From Cunninghamella blakesleeana (lineage: Eukaryota; Mucoromycota; Mucoromycetes; Mucorales; Cunninghamellaceae): a stretch of 64,000 nt of DNA. Shown here one piece after another: positions 1 through 12,546 of this stretch. The DNA lies in assembly GCA_017871115.1 (NCBI GenBank), contig JAFCIZ010000005.1, forward strand, positions 4,333,501 through 4,397,500. The letters are read 5' to 3'. The stretch's first letter is position 1. Each line of letters starts with the position of its first letter. The notes below the pieces were generated by a model. It had not been told where the DNA came from. It ran no database searches and saw only the letters and a program-made list of their open reading frames with translations. A program made the position numbers and the translations under genes.

Positions 1-355
1 CAAACAAAATATAAAATTTTTTACATACGTATTATCTTGTATTTAACTTTTTGTTTTTTATAAAAAATAAATAACATTTTATTATAATTTATAGAAATGT
101 TTTTTTATTTTATTATAATAACAATAATAAAAATATGAATATGTGCCTATAAAAAGAATACTATATATTTGATTCAGTTTCCTCAGAGAGGAGGAGGAGG
201 AAGAAGAGGAGGAGGAGAGTAAGAGACTCAATTTTTAACGGGGTTTTAATATTTTTATTTCCTTAATTTTTTTCTCTCTCTCTCTCACTTACTCCTCTTT
301 TTTGCTTCATTTTTTTTTAATTCTATATATTTACCTTCTACCAAATCCTTTTTTT
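1..355. promoter_or_regulatory. Upstream region of the first gene
   Basis: No gene is visible. The stretch is AT-rich, with a purine-rich (GA/GGA) run at about 186-230 and a CT-rich run at 270-300 shortly before the first ATG. Pyrimidine-rich leaders just ahead of start codons recur at other genes in the window, so this is probably promoter and 5' leader. No specific factor site can be named. Confidence 0.4.
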
Positions 356-1409
356 ATGCCACCTCCTCCCTTTCGCCCTAATCAAAGTATAACACCACGA
401 CCTTTACAAAATGAAATTGTGACTTTGAATAAACTTTTAAGCAGTGTAAGGAAAATAGTTTTTTTAAAAAAAAATAAATGACATAAAAATCATATTCGTT
501 TATACCAACACGTACTATTTGTTTTTTTTTATAGGATATTTTAGAACACGCTTCGAGAGTACTTGATCATTTTGCTACAACACAATCTAGGTAATATATA
601 TATATATATAGTAAATCTGAAAAAGCAATTATGAAGGATATAATATAATATAATATATTCACTTATATATATCTTTTAAAAGTAAATTAGCTATTACAAC
701 TACTACTCCAGAATCATTAATAAATAATTTATTGGCCAAGTGTGAAGATTTTAATACAGTATGCGATCAAATATATTATATTTTGGTAATTATTACGAAT
801 AATATATTAAAACAGAATGTGAGGAGAAGAAAGACTTTTGAAATAAAATATGTATATTAAAGTATTGATATATATATATATATTCTTATTTCTATCATTT
901 AGGAACAATCCAAACGTGTATTACAATTACAATATCAACAAAATAAAATTGTTCAAACAAGAAATAAATTGGAAGCAGAGCAACTACAATTACAGCAGCA
1001 ACAACAACAACAGCAACAACAACAGCAACAGCAACAATCCAATTCAACTTTAGATAATGACGATTTAAATCTTGGATTTCTTTCTAATAATAATGAAATG
1101 GAACTGGATGATACCCCTCTTGATGTGGATATGACAGATAATAACAATAATAATAATAATGAAAAAAATAATAGCTCAAATAATAATAATAATAACAATG
1201 AACAAAATAACGGAAGTAATAACAATGGTAGCGACAACAATAGCAATAATAATAATAATAATGTAGATGACGATGATGAATGGGAAGAATTATTACAAAT
1301 ACAAAAGGATCGATTAGAAATGATTAAAAAAGTAATGATATTAGGTATAGATGCTGCTACAGTGAATGCTGAAGGTGGAAAAGGTTCAAAAGATGATTTA
1401 CTGTTTTAA
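356..1409 (+). CDS. Possible Mediator subunit (MED29/MED2-like), polyQ/polyN protein
   Basis: Four-exon model: 356-445, 535-590, 683-785, 903-1409, giving 251 residues. The first ~100 residues are predicted helical, with a segment KCEDFNTVCDQIYYILEQSK that resembles the conserved 'FxxxCDQ' helix of Mediator subunit MED29. Next come a pure glutamine run (codons at about 990-1035) and several asparagine runs, then an acidic DDDDEWEELL segment and a conserved-looking C-terminal helix. Mediator tail subunits commonly combine a short helical core with polyQ. If correct, it would bridge activators and RNA polymerase II in the nucleus. The family call rests on one short motif and general architecture; the coding call is firm because four exons join in one frame. 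Confidence 0.5.
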
Positions 1410-1670
1410 TCTCTTTTAAATCAATTGATCAAAAAATAAATAAAACTCAATTTGCAATAATCTTATTTTTATAAATTCATTTATTTATTTTTAAAAATAC
1501 TAATAATAAAAAATATCTCTTTCATTTTATTTTTTCTGTAAAGTTCCTTGTTTTTTAAATTTATTAAGAACTAGATTTTTTTTTTTTTAAAAAAAAAAGA
1601 AAAAGAAGTATAGGTTAGAAATGAGATTTTCATTTTCATTTATTCATTTTTCATTTTTCATTTTTCATTT

Positions 1671-3952
1671 TTACATACCTCTTTCAATACCATCCAAACC
1701 TTTCTTTAATTCATCCAAAGGAGGACCAAAGGATAATCGAACGAAATGATGGCAAGGACTTTCAAACAAATCTCTACGATTAGAAGGATTGATATCAAAG
1801 AAGATACCAGGGACTAGAATGGTTTTTTCTTTCAAACACTCTTCAAAGAAATGAAGACCAATATTAATAGGATTGGGTAATTGTCTTAAATCCAACCAAA
1901 TGTAAAATGTAGCTTCAGGTGGGACTCGGATTTCAAAACCCATTTCTTTTAATCGATTCAGTACAAAATCTTTTTTAGCTCGGAAGTGGGCTTGTAAGGC
2001 TTTGGCTTCACTTTTATATAATTCGGGATCCAATAATGGTAAGGCAGCTACTTGTAATGGGTGGCTGGCACCTCCATCCAAAAAGGATCCAGCACTTTGC
2101 ATGGCTGAAATGACACTTTCTGGTGCAACGATCCAGCAGACTCTCCATCCAGGTAACTATTTATTTTCCAAATAAAAATATAAAAAGAATAACAGATTTA
2201 AAAAAAAGTATTTCTATTTTTTCTATATCATTTATCCGCATACTTTTATTTTTTTTTTTTTTTAAAAAAAAAAAAAGAATTTATACTTACTCTGAAATTC
2301 TTGGTTAATCCATCAATAATAATAACACCATCTTCATTAACATCTATTTTATTTTATAATAAAAAGGAAAAGAAAAAAATGAAACAAGTAAATGATCGTT
2401 TCTATATCTAGAATTATTATTATGATAACTTAATAAAAAAAATACAATATGCTTTTACCATCTACATATTCAGCAATACTAACAGTTCTACCGTTTTGAG
2501 ATTCATCGTGAGAATAAATATAAGAAGAATAAAATTCATCCATAACAAGTGTAGCGTGACATTCTCTACCAATCTTTACCAAATCTTTAAGTTCATCGCC
2601 CTATTATATAAGATATAAAATAAGATAAAATAAAATGAATGGTCGATCATTCTTGTATTTGAATTTATATATGTATATATAAGAAATAAAATAAAATTAC
2701 CTCAATCACTTGACCAGTAGGATTACGAGGATTAGAAGCTACAATGACACCTAAACCACGACCAGCAATTTCTTTTCGAACTGTTGCAGGGTCAATATGA
2801 TATTTACTTTCTTCATCAAGAGGGGTAGGGATAGGTACAAATCTTTTAAAAATAGATAACATTTGTTCATAGGCAGTATACTATACGGATGATATATTCA
2901 AAATAAAATGAATAAATATATATATATATATATGTATATATATTGTTTCGATTATAAAAAAATCTTATTTACCTCTGGAAGGAAATAACCCACTTGAACA
3001 TCTCCAATAACACTTGCTACTCTAGTTAAACCAGCTCTTCCACCAGGTACAATACATACCTAATAATATATTTATATAAAAAAAATCATCGTGATCAATC
3101 ATTCACCAGTTCATTCGTTCATTCATTTATGGTTACACATATATAAATAATAATAAAACAAAACAAAACAAGAAAACTTACGTTGTCAGCAGTGTATTTA
3201 GATGATTTATCTTTACGGTAAAGTTCATTATAAAGGTCGGCAACTTTGGTACGTAATGATCGAAGCCCTTCAGCCGGAGCATATTCATAATCTTCCGTTG
3301 TAAATTCAAATTTCGTTGGTTTATCATGGCAGCCTGGGATATGACCTGTGTAAGGAGCACCTTGACCAAAGTTTGCTAGAAGAAAATGAACGTTAGAAAA
3401 GATAATAATAATAATAAGCTAATAAAAAATATTCATCATTATTATCTTTATATATTACCCCAAGTAGGATCACCATACTTGAAACCTAATTTTGCGGCGC
3501 GGTCCATAACGTAAATGACCTTTATAAATAGATTCGAATGGAATATAGTAATAACAATAATATATAATATGAATCATCTTATCCTTTCCTTTTCCTCTCC
3601 CTTTACCTTTTTATTATTATGATAAAGATATATTTATACTTACACCTGTACTAGCAGGGTGACATACACCATGGACTCTTTGAGAATCGGATCGATTCAT
3701 ATTACCAGCAGCAGCACGAAGTTCCTTATGAGCAGCAGATTCCTTCTCACTTATTTTTTATTAAAAAATAAAAAATATATTTTAACTAGACCCTTTCTTT
3801 TCTTTTCTTTTTTTTGTAATATATTAAAATAATATAAATATATATAATAGAAAGTAAACTTACCTTCTAATCTGCTCAACTACTTTTTGAGCAATTTCAT
3901 AAAAAGTATGTCTTGGAGAATCTGTTCTTGGAGGTTCTTCAATATTAGCCAT
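1671..3952 (-). CDS. PLP-dependent aminotransferase, class I/II
   Basis: Nine exons: 3864-3952, 3644-3749, 3459-3519, 3182-3375, 2973-3059, 2701-2880, 2459-2600, 2291-2343, 1671-2156; 465 residues. This is a fold-type I aminotransferase. The PLP-binding lysine is in DGLTKNFRLPGWR (about Lys300). Upstream are the cofactor-binding asparagine motif ASNPRNPTGQV and the aspartate-tyrosine region VMDEFYSSYIYS, and the C-terminal FVRLSFGPP carries the carboxylate-binding arginine. Length is normal for the family. The amino-acid substrate cannot be read from sequence; the protein belongs to a group of fungal aminotransferases distinct from classical alanine and aspartate aminotransferases. It has no evident targeting peptide, so it is probably cytosolic. 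The 3' end lies next to gene 1 in convergent orientation. Confidence 0.85.
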
Positions 3953-4406
3953 TCTGGATAAATAGTATACAATAAATAAATAACAAAAAAAAGTGAGAAA
4001 AAGAAAGAAAAGGAAAAGAAGCGGGAAAAAATAATAAATTTATATAAAAAAATTCAATGCAAAAAAAAGAAAAGATTCCGGTTTGTATTACCCTACACGT
4101 AAATCTTCCAAAAACGGGTAATTTTTTTCTTTTTTCGTTACTCTTGGCTTTTTTTTAATAATAAATGAATGAGTGAATTATTACTATTATTATATATATC
4201 CCTCTCACTCTTTCACACACGCTCTCTCTTTTACATGCGTATTAGGTATTGTGAATATTTTTTTAATAAACCATAGGTATATATTTTATTTTATTATTAT
4301 TATTAAACATACCATCACATATTTATATATTGAGTTTTAATAAAGTAACACAATACATGGGTAATATATATATATTTATATATAAATATATATATATACG
4401 TTAGTA
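3953..4406. promoter_or_regulatory. Promoter region of the aminotransferase
   Basis: AT-rich non-coding DNA between the aminotransferase start and the transposon. It contains a CT-rich stretch at about 4200-4230 and (TA)n near 4365-4398. The transposon inserted about 450 bp upstream of the aminotransferase ATG, so promoter effects are possible but not shown. Confidence 0.35.
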
Positions 4407-4576
4407 CAGTATTACCACATAACTTTTTCGGTTTTTTAGTAAATTTTAGTCGGGATTTTAAATTCTTTTTGTCGCTTTATTTTTTTAAAAGCGTTTTAAA
4501 AAGAAACTTTATTTAAGCATAAATCAAAATAGCCTATAGAACTATTTAGAAATCCAGAAAGATTTTAAGGTGCAAC
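4407..4576 (+). repeat. Left terminal inverted repeat of the Tc1/mariner element
   Basis: This matches the reverse complement of 5798-5992 nearly end to end by eye. Shared blocks include CGGTTTTTTAGTAAATTTT, TTTATTTAAGCATAAATC, AAAATAGCCTATAGAACT and AAATCCAGAAAGATTTT. The two arms differ by substitutions and by an indel of about 25 bp in an A/T-rich stretch. Confidence 0.85.
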
Positions 4577-4594
4577 AGAGTAGTAAGAAATAAA

Positions 4595-5878
4595 ATGGAT
4601 TATTTTTTTTTACGAAGACGATCAAGGAAACATAGTAAATGAAAAAGGAGATGATCCCGTGGAAATGAATGATCAAGAGGATAGTATTCAACTAGATATT
4701 TTATTAAAACTACAGCAGTATTCAAAGATCCAGTTAGAATTATCAAAAGTTGATATGAATGATGATGTTACAGCTGTCATTTCTCAGCCATTAAAGTGCA
4801 GAGAAAAAAAAACCCGCAAAAAGTCCTAATCGTAAAAGCAATATATATACAGAAATGGATAAGCATAGGCCAATAATCTTAATATTAGGAAAGCTTCTAA
4901 AAGCAGCACGAGCTGGAAAACAGCTTAGTATTCAGAAAAGTACAGCCCAAAGATGGTGGAAATAATACCGTGAAAACCCTGATGCTTTTTTTAATTCTAA
5001 AGAAAAAAATAAACGTAAAACAAAAAAATTATATGACATCCATAAGGAACATATTGTTAAATACACTAATGATTATCCGTCCACTGCTGTTGATCAAGTA
5101 ATGAAAACTTCGATTAAAAATTTGAAGACTTAGATATTAAAAAATCTGCAATTCGCAAGTTTATGAATGAAGAATATAATTTAACATTTAAAAAAGCAGC
5201 ATTTAATTCAACAAAAAGATTATTTGAAGAAGCTATCAATAGGAGATATGAATGGATAGTTCATTGGAAAAATATAGATACGGATTATTATAAAAGTTGC
5301 ATATTTGTTGATGAGTCAGGATTCAATGTAAATGTGTGAAGGAGTAATACTTGGGCTCCTAAAAATGAAACTCCAATTGTGGAAACCCCGCTTACAAGAG
5401 CAAAAAGTCATACCGTCTTGGGTGTTATTTCTTATATGTTTGTCGTCAACCTTTCTCTCAGAAAATCAAATAGACCACAAATAAAAAAATAAATTAGAGA
5501 ATGAAAAAAAAAAAAAAAAAAAAAATTGGTAAAGATACTAATACAATGGGCATTATGGATAGTTATCCTGATATGAAAAATTTTTATATTATTATGAATA
5601 GCGCTTCTATTTACCAAAGTAAACAAATTGAAGAAGTAATAGCAGAAAGAGGATATTGACACATATATCTTTCATCATACTTTTCTGATCCCAATTCAAT
5701 GGGACAATTCTGGTCTATTACAAAGAGTAAAATGAAAAGAACCAACATTTTAAAAGAAGAAACTTACTCAACGAGAACCAAGGAAGCTTATTACTTAGTT
5801 ACACCTCAAAATCTTTCTGGATTTATAAAAAGTTCTATAGGCTATTTTGATTTATGCTTAAATAAAATTACTTTTTAA
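4595..5878 (+). pseudogene. Tc1/mariner transposase, inactivated
   Basis: Fragments in all three forward frames add up to a Tc1-like transposase. There is an acidic N-terminal region (about 4610-4820), a helix-turn-helix part with the AQRWWK motif (about 4850-4965), and the catalytic core with DESGFNVN (first acidic residue, about 5310-5335) and NTWAPKNETPIVE. The last catalytic block reads YFSDPNSMGQFW (about 5680-5715), where a Tc1-like family usually has a glutamate or aspartate near 'NPIE'. Breaks include in-frame stops at about 4963, 5337 and 5656, frame changes near a T-run (4601-4609) and a 21-base A-run (about 5504-5525), and a stop at about 5131. Several independent lesions mean no functional product. 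Confidence 0.8.
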
Positions 5879-5992
5879 AACGTTTTTAAAAACGACAAAA
5901 CAAAAAAAAAAAAATAAGATAAAACGACAAAAAAGGGTTTAAAAATCTCGACAAAAATTTACTAAAAAACCGAGAGTTACATGGTAATACTA
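5798..5992 (-). repeat. Right terminal inverted repeat, overlapping transposase 3' end
   Basis: Reverse-strand partner of 4407-4576. It begins inside the transposase reading frame: the last ~27 codons of the transposase (to the stop at 5876-5878) lie within the repeat, so the left arm carries an inverted copy of that coding end. Confidence 0.8.
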
Positions 5993-6239
5993 TATGTATA
6001 CAAAACCAAAAAAAGAGAAAAACTTTTTTTTCATATATACGTTATTTTATTATAAAATGAAAAAATAAAAACAAACAAAAGAATATCTGAATAGAGTATC
6101 AAGTTTAGTAATAAAAATAGCAGTAAACAAAATATTACAGTTTAGCAAGCACCCATAGAATGGGATTTTAAATATTGTATATATAAAAACATAATATATA
6201 TATAATTACAGGTAAAGGAAAAATATTTTTCTATTTTTT

Positions 6240-6883
6240 TCATTTTCCTCTTTTTAATAAAGTTTTAACAAAAGTTACCAAAGGACCAACCCATTTTTCG
6301 GCAAAATAAGGTGTTAAAGCAACGGATGCTCCTATACGTAAAGGAAGTAAAATCTATATATATATAATGTTATGTTGATGGTTCTTTATCTCTACAATTA
6401 ATTTTATTATTATTATCTTTCTTTTACCTTTACGATACCATAAGTTGTAGCTAAATAGACCATTGTCCTATTATCAGGCTGTAAAGGTTCATATCCATAT
6501 CTTACTCTTACTTTATTTACAATACGGTTACCTTCGTGAATAGCTTCTTCAGGAACAGGAACTTGAATGTTTGACCATGACAAACCATAATAAACTATAG
6601 GAAAAGGAATAATGGCTGTAACTTCATGTAGCAGAGCAAATGTAGTGATATAGGAAGCTGGTTTATCTTTAAATTGTTCTGTGTATTTTCTCCATCCACG
6701 TAGAGGCTTCTTTATTGGTTCTATGGTATTATTATGTTTAGCTGTAGCTGTAGTTGTCGTATTTATTATGTTAGGTGAGGAGGAGGAAGAGGAGGAGGGA
6801 GGTATTGTTTTGGAGGTATACAATCTAGTATTATTTATAAGAAGTCTTTTATTAAAATATGTTTGTGGTTTTAATCTTATCAT
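6240..6883 (-). CDS. Small mitochondrial membrane protein, FAM210/DUF1279-like
   Basis: Two exons (6428-6883 and 6240-6353), 189 residues. The N-terminus has Arg, Lys and Ser but no acidic residue for the first ~50 positions and contains RLYTSK, typical of a mitochondrial presequence. A Ser/Thr/Asn-rich linker follows, then GWRKYTEQFKDKPASYITTF and a hydrophobic segment ALLHEVTAIIPFPIVYYGLS that should cross the membrane. A second hydrophobic segment (YLATTYGIVKILLPLRIGAS) spans the splice junction. The layout recalls FAM210/DUF1279 proteins of the mitochondrial inner membrane, but the family assignment is tentative and the function unknown. Its start lies ~1 kb from the divergent CCDC47-like gene. 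Confidence 0.6.
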
Positions 6884-7264
6884 AATATATATATATATAT
6901 ATCTTTTATTTTTTTAAGAAGTAAAAATGAAAAATAGAGTGAAAAAAAATAGAAATCTTATATACCAAATTAAAAAAATTTAAGTGGCGCCAATTTTTTT
7001 TGGCCAAACTGTTTTTTTTCATTTTTATACTTCATAAAAAAATGGTACTATCATTTTCGAAAGACTTATCATAATTGTTTAAAAATTATTATTTTTATTA
7101 TATATTTAAATATTATTCTTTAAAATAGATAATATCCTTTAAAATTATCGACCAAGTGATGGCGAAAAAACAAAAAAAAAAAGAAAACTATTGTTAAAAA
7201 TATATAATTTTTATAAGTGTACACCGCATATTTTTCACTTGAAGCTGTAAAAAAAATTAGCAGC

Positions 7265-7296
<32 letters not shown>

Positions 7297-7925
7297 AGCT
7301 GAAATATATAAAAAAAGAAAAGATTATAATAATAGCTCGAATATGATTTAGATTATTTTTTCACTACTCTTTCATTAAATTAATAAATAATTAAATAAAA
7401 CACTGTTACTTACAATTTGAAAGTATCAATACATATGGTGATTATTTAATAATATATATATATAATGAATAGAGATTATTTGTTTGTTTATAAATATATA
7501 TATTATGAAAGAAATGCTACTAGTTGATGATAAACAAAATTATTTATATATATTTATTTATTTGTCAAAGTATATTTATAAAAATTAATAGTATAAAAAT
7601 AATATTGTTATATAATAAATTAAAATCATTTAATAAAAAGTTCATTTTTTCATCTTTTTAAAACAATCAAGATAAAGAAATGAGTATTAATTATAAATCG
7701 ATAATGAAAAGGTTATACCATTACAAAAATTATATATATATACATACCTTGCAAAAAAGCATATACGTTTATTACATAATAAAGTTCAACAGATTTATTT
7801 TTTTGGATTAAAGTTTTTATAGAGATGGAGTTTAAAAGCTATAAATTTTTTATAATTTCCAACCTTTCTCTTTCTTTCTTTTTTCCTTTTTTTTTTTTCA
7901 TCTTGCTGTCATTTATACACTGATC
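6884..7925. promoter_or_regulatory. Divergent intergenic region
   Basis: About 1 kb between two divergently transcribed genes. It is very AT-rich with (TA)n at about 7266-7292 and a C/T-rich leader at 7860-7905 just before the downstream ATG. No ORF of interest and no RNA gene was recognised. Confidence 0.35.
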
Positions 7926-8096
7926 ATGTCCTTGAAAGTATTATTTAGCCTTGCTGCTACTTTGATGGCAGTAAAGGCCGAAGTAGAAGAAGAAAAACCT
8001 AAAGGTAATATTATATGCGTATATTTTTGGCTTTTTTCAATAATAAGAACAATAACCTACGCGTAGTTTAATCTATTATTAAAACTTTTTATATTC

Positions 8097-8140
<44 letters not shown>

Positions 8141-9823
8141 TATTATTGATGGCTATAGTTGCTATTACTAGCGAATATCCTTTACGACGTAAGCTGACTA
8201 TATATATACTATTTTATTTTATTTTATTTTTTGTTTATGGCGTAATGTATTAATTTTATATCATTTATTATTTGTTTATTTTATAGCCTTCGTATGGACA
8301 GATTTTATTTTAGAATTTGGACTTCTTGCAACAATGATTTTATATGTTGGTTTATGGCGAGTAACATCAGGTACCAATCAAAGTATTGCAACAAAATGGT
8401 AATATATATAATAGTTATAGTTTAATAAAATCAAGAAAAAAAAAAGTATTATTATCGGATCTTTTAAGTTTGTACAAATATATATTTATTATTATTATTA
8501 TTATATATTAGGGCAAACGAAAATCACGAATATTTTGAACAACAATTTGCTTTGATTGGAAATAAAGTTGGTGGTGAAAAAGTATCTTTAATTAAGGATG
8601 GACCTTCCGACTTCTTATTATATACTTCTGGAAGAAGAAACGTACAATTTGGTCATTGGTGGATTAAAGTGAGTTGATGATTAAAAAAAATATAAACATA
8701 AATATTAATAATAAATAGACGAAAGATATTTATACTTATATATAATTATGCATTTTAGCTTAAACCAAGAAGTGATATTTTATCTTATGCCGTCAATACT
8801 CTTTTTGCTTTGATTGGAATGGGTAAACCTCTTAAGGATCGTGTGGTAATTATTATTAAATACATACTATTATATTAGGATTATAATTGCTTATATATAT
8901 ATTTTAAAAATAATAATAATAATAATCTAACTCTTAAATTTATTATTGTATATTTATAGAATGCAACCATTACTTTAGATAAAGAAATTCCCAACCGATT
9001 TGTATTCGCCATTCTTAATAAAAACATAGCCAAAGACACTCATACAAAGAGATTTGACTTGGTAATATAAATATAAAAGATGATGACCATCAGGGATATA
9101 AATATGGGAAAAGGGTATGAATGATTTATTAATATATATATAATATTTTATATTTTATTCTTACTATTAGTTTAAAATGACTAAAGTTGCATCTGTAAAT
9201 ATCCATTCCGATTATGTCGTATATGCCGAATCACAAAAATTAGCTGAACTTTTAATCAATGGAAAAGTTGGTGATATTTTACGTCAATCTTCTGGTTTAG
9301 AATCCTTGATCATTACTTACTTACCTGATTACGAACCAGAACGATTAAAATTAGATACTGATGTGAAAATTTCAATGGTTTATGAAATCAATGATACCAC
9401 CACTAAATTACCTGCTCTTCCATTAGAACTTGCTGATACTATTGGTAATTTAAGACTTCCTGCTGATGTAAGTTATATGACATGATAAATATATAAGGAA
9501 GAAGGAAAGCAAAGAAAAGAAAAACGAGATGCTTTAATAAATTACGATCGCTCATTTGTTTATTATTATTATTATTATAACAATGATAACAATATTAGGT
9601 TACTACCAAATTACGCAAAAATCTTGATGAATTAAACAAAATCTTTGCTAAACGTGATGCCGAAGATCGTGCTGAAGAATTGGCCAAGAAAAAAGCAGAA
9701 AAGAAACGTGCTGAAGAAGAACGTATCAAAAAACTTAGTCCTGAAGAACAAAGAAAATATGATGAAAAGGAACGTAATCGTGAACAAAAACGTCAAATGA
9801 AAAAACGTACCAAACGCGCATAA
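7926..9823 (+). CDS. CCDC47-like ER membrane protein
   Basis: Eight exons: 7926-8004, 8159-8188, 8287-8398, 8512-8668, 8759-8845, 8960-9061, 9171-9467, 9599-9823; 362 residues. An N-terminal signal peptide (LKVLFSLAATLMAVKA) precedes an acidic linker, one transmembrane helix (FILEFGLLATMILYVGLW), a conserved cytosolic domain with the family motif NENHEYFEQQFALIG, and a C-terminal coiled coil rich in Lys/Arg/Glu that ends in a strongly basic tail. CCDC47 proteins sit in the ER membrane and, in animals, form the PAT/multipass translocon that helps insert multi-span proteins; the basic tail contacts the ribosome. The fungal protein is shorter than the human one mainly because it lacks most of the acidic luminal region. 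Confidence 0.85.
8101..8137. repeat. (TTA)n microsatellite in CCDC47-like intron 1
   Basis: About 12 tandem TTA copies inside the first intron of the CCDC47-like gene, ending a few bases before the splice acceptor. Confidence 0.8.
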
Positions 9824-9973
9824 TAATTTTTGAAGAATTCATTATTTATTTACTTGTTAATGTGTTTAGTATATATATATATATATTTATATAAATCTAT
9901 GCAGAATTTTCAATTATAATATTAATATTAATAAAAGATATATATATATAAAAGAGTACAATTGAGTAAAAGG

Positions 9974-10012
<39 letters not shown>

Positions 10013-10094
10013 TAAAAGGAGAGAAAAAACTTTTGATTACAATTCTTATATAACAATAATAATAATAGTAATAGTAATAATACCCTATAATTAT

Positions 10095-10447
10095 CTAATT
10101 CTTCTTTTCTCTCATATCAACCCATACTGGTTTATCTGATTCCGCTGTTTTTCTAATTTGTTCCATTAAAGCTTGATTATGCTCTTTATGTTGTGCTCTT
10201 CTTTTTTCAGCTTCTTTTAAAAGGGCAGGATCTAATCTCTAAAATAATATGTAATGTATATAGATAAATGGAAATGTCGTGGTAAATAAAAGATCTACTG
10301 TTTTTAAAAAAGTTGAATAAATGATATTATAGCGATCTTTACACTACGCATTTCGGCTTCATCGGGTACTGTAAATTTCATTAAACCATAGCCTGTAAGA
10401 ATGATAGCTGAGGCATAAGTGAGAAATTTTCCATAAGCTCGGGCCAT
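10095..10447 (-). CDS. CBP4/UQCC3-like cytochrome bc1 assembly factor
   Basis: Two exons (10343-10447 and 10095-10238), 82 residues. The N-terminal transmembrane helix (FLTYASAIILTGYGLMKF) is followed by TVPDEAEMRSRLDP, then a charged helix KEAEKRRAQHKEHNQALMEQ and the conserved-looking end TAESDKPVWV. The order 'membrane helix, K(F/Y)T.P..E, L.P, QALM..I..T..SD.P.W' matches yeast Cbp4, an inner-membrane factor that stabilises cytochrome b during assembly of complex III. The protein is shorter than yeast Cbp4 and close to animal UQCC3 in size. It is too short to be caught by a simple ORF length cut-off because the intron splits it. Confidence 0.7.
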
Positions 10448-11156
10448 TTTATAAATGTATATATTTTGGAGTTAAAAAATAATAAAAAAAAATATGGTAA
10501 GGAAAAGAGAATGGGTTAAAAAAAAAAACAAACTAGCTTTAAAAAAAGCCGGACCTTTAAAATACTTTCAATTTTTTAATTTTACTATGCGCACATTATG
10601 TAGATTCTTGTTTTATGAGGTTCATCCATTACGACTATTTTATTTTATATTTTTTATAAAAAATAATAATAATATAATTAATATTATTATTTTACGTTAA
10701 TTTCTGAATGAAAATAAAAGTAGGTTCGTCAATTTAGTATTTTTAGTGTATAATGCTAATTTTAGACCTTCAATTTTTTTAATCCAGTAGTTCATTTTTT
10801 TATTACTTTACACTATTACATTCTCTATGTATCTTTAGATTATAGTGTTATTAATCTAAAATACTAGAAATTTATAAAAAAAATTATATTATTTGGATTC
10901 TGTCTTGTGAGGTCCAAGAATTCTAATAGTATATATATAGTAATTCTTTTTTTTATTTTTTTTTTATTCTAAACACATAAATATTAAAATCAATATTTAT
11001 ATATATATAAATACAATATATGTACATGTATACTATGTAGTTTTTCAAAAGATAAAAGAAAATAATTATAATAAGTACAAAGTTATAATACACTATTTTT
11101 TTTTTAAAAAAAAAAAGATATATAAATAAATAAAAGAAAGAAAGGAAAGAGGGGAA
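10448..11156. other. Intergenic AT-rich region
   Basis: Promoter side of the CBP4-like gene and the 3' side of the UPF0658-like gene. It holds (TA)n stretches and A/T runs. A 68-codon open frame at about 10494-10700 has no family resemblance and is treated as chance. Confidence 0.35.
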
Positions 11157-12502
11157 TCATTGTGGTAGCTGTTTCGTTAATGGGTTATATGAATTATCCA
11201 CATGGCCCATTTCAGTTTTGTCTATATGGTCTACTTCTATTTTGCTTTCTTTTGTTATGGTAGGCGATATGAAATCATGTTCATCGTCATCGATTAACCA
11301 TGATTGACGGGGCCCATCAAATTGTCCACTTTTTCTTGGTGGCGCAGATAAATCTTCATCAAGGATATGTTTCACTATAATCAAAATAATATAAATAAAG
11401 GATAGCACAAAGACAGAAAATGAGTACGGATATTAAAAATAGCATTGCAATATATATAAGAACTTACTATGCACAACTAATCCTTTGTTAAAGTTACGTT
11501 TAACATATACAGTTAAAACAATAGTTATAATACTTAGGGCAAGAGCAAGAAGCACTAAAAAAATAAAAATAATAATAAGCATATGATCAATTCTAGATAG
11601 GCATGTGCGAATCTTTTTTTAAATAAAAATAAGAAATTACCGGCCACTACCCAGTAAGACCAAGATGTTGCCGTTTGTTGTAAAATAATGATAAAATCAA
11701 TTGAATAAAGGGATTGTAATACCAAAATTGAATTCATTAACCATACTTTTTCATGGATTACACCTTTACGAGCCATGATAAAAGAAGGAAGTTGACTGAC
11801 TGTTAAAAAGATATGAAAGATATACCAAAACATATAGCCACCGCCATGAGTATATATTTTTTCTTGACTCATGACAACAATAAAAAAGACTGAGAAAATA
11901 AGATGAAAGAATGCATCCAACTTGGCGGCTAATAGAAAGACTTGGGCTAAACGATATCTTTCTATATTTTTTTTAAAGTAAATAAACAAAAATAGGTAAG
12001 TTTATTATTAATAAACAGTAATAATAGGTTGGATTATATATATATATGAAGAACTTACTTTGTTGATCTATATCGGCCCCTAATCTTTTATAGACATGCC
12101 ATCCAATATCTTGTAATAAAATTTTGCATAAATAAGCAAAGATCAATGTAAACACCGAATAAAGAACAATGATAGCAATAGATATACGTATAACTTTTGG
12201 AAATTCATTTGTAGCTATAAATTGATTGGCTAGTTGCTGACATTCTAACTACATATACACAGATATAAATAGATATAAATAGGTATGTATATACACTTGC
12301 TGGTATTTATAAACATGTTTATATTTATTTTCCAAATATTCTTTTTATTTCACTTACGGATTCCTTTAATTGAGTGCTTGCAAAGATGACACTGACTAAT
12401 TCTAATACTGTATGAGCCATTAATTGAATGACTGATTGTCTACTGATCTATAGATTTTTTTTTTAATAATAATAGTAATGATTATTATGGTTGTTTCTTT
12501 AT

Positions 12503-12546
<44 letters not shown>

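Larger units (their letters stand above)
4407..5992 (+). mobile_element. Degenerate Tc1/mariner-type DNA transposon
   Basis: An element of about 1.59 kb flanked by TA dinucleotides (4405-4406 and 5993-5994), the target preference of the Tc1/mariner superfamily. Its outer ends read CAGTATTACC and, on the reverse strand, TAGTATTACC. The inverted repeats are long (about 170 bp left, 195 bp right), far longer than in classical mariner. The interior encodes a recognisable but broken DDE transposase. The element lies in an intergenic gap and interrupts no gene. It is non-autonomous as it stands. Confidence 0.85.

Noticed and set aside
953..1246. Minus-strand Leu/Cys-rich frame opposite the polyQ/polyN exon
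   Set aside because: It is the antisense of CAG/CAA and AAT repeats in the first gene; no independent coding signal.
10494..10700. 68-codon plus-strand frame near the CBP4-like gene
   Set aside because: Lies over the promoter of a gene on the other strand and has no recognisable features.
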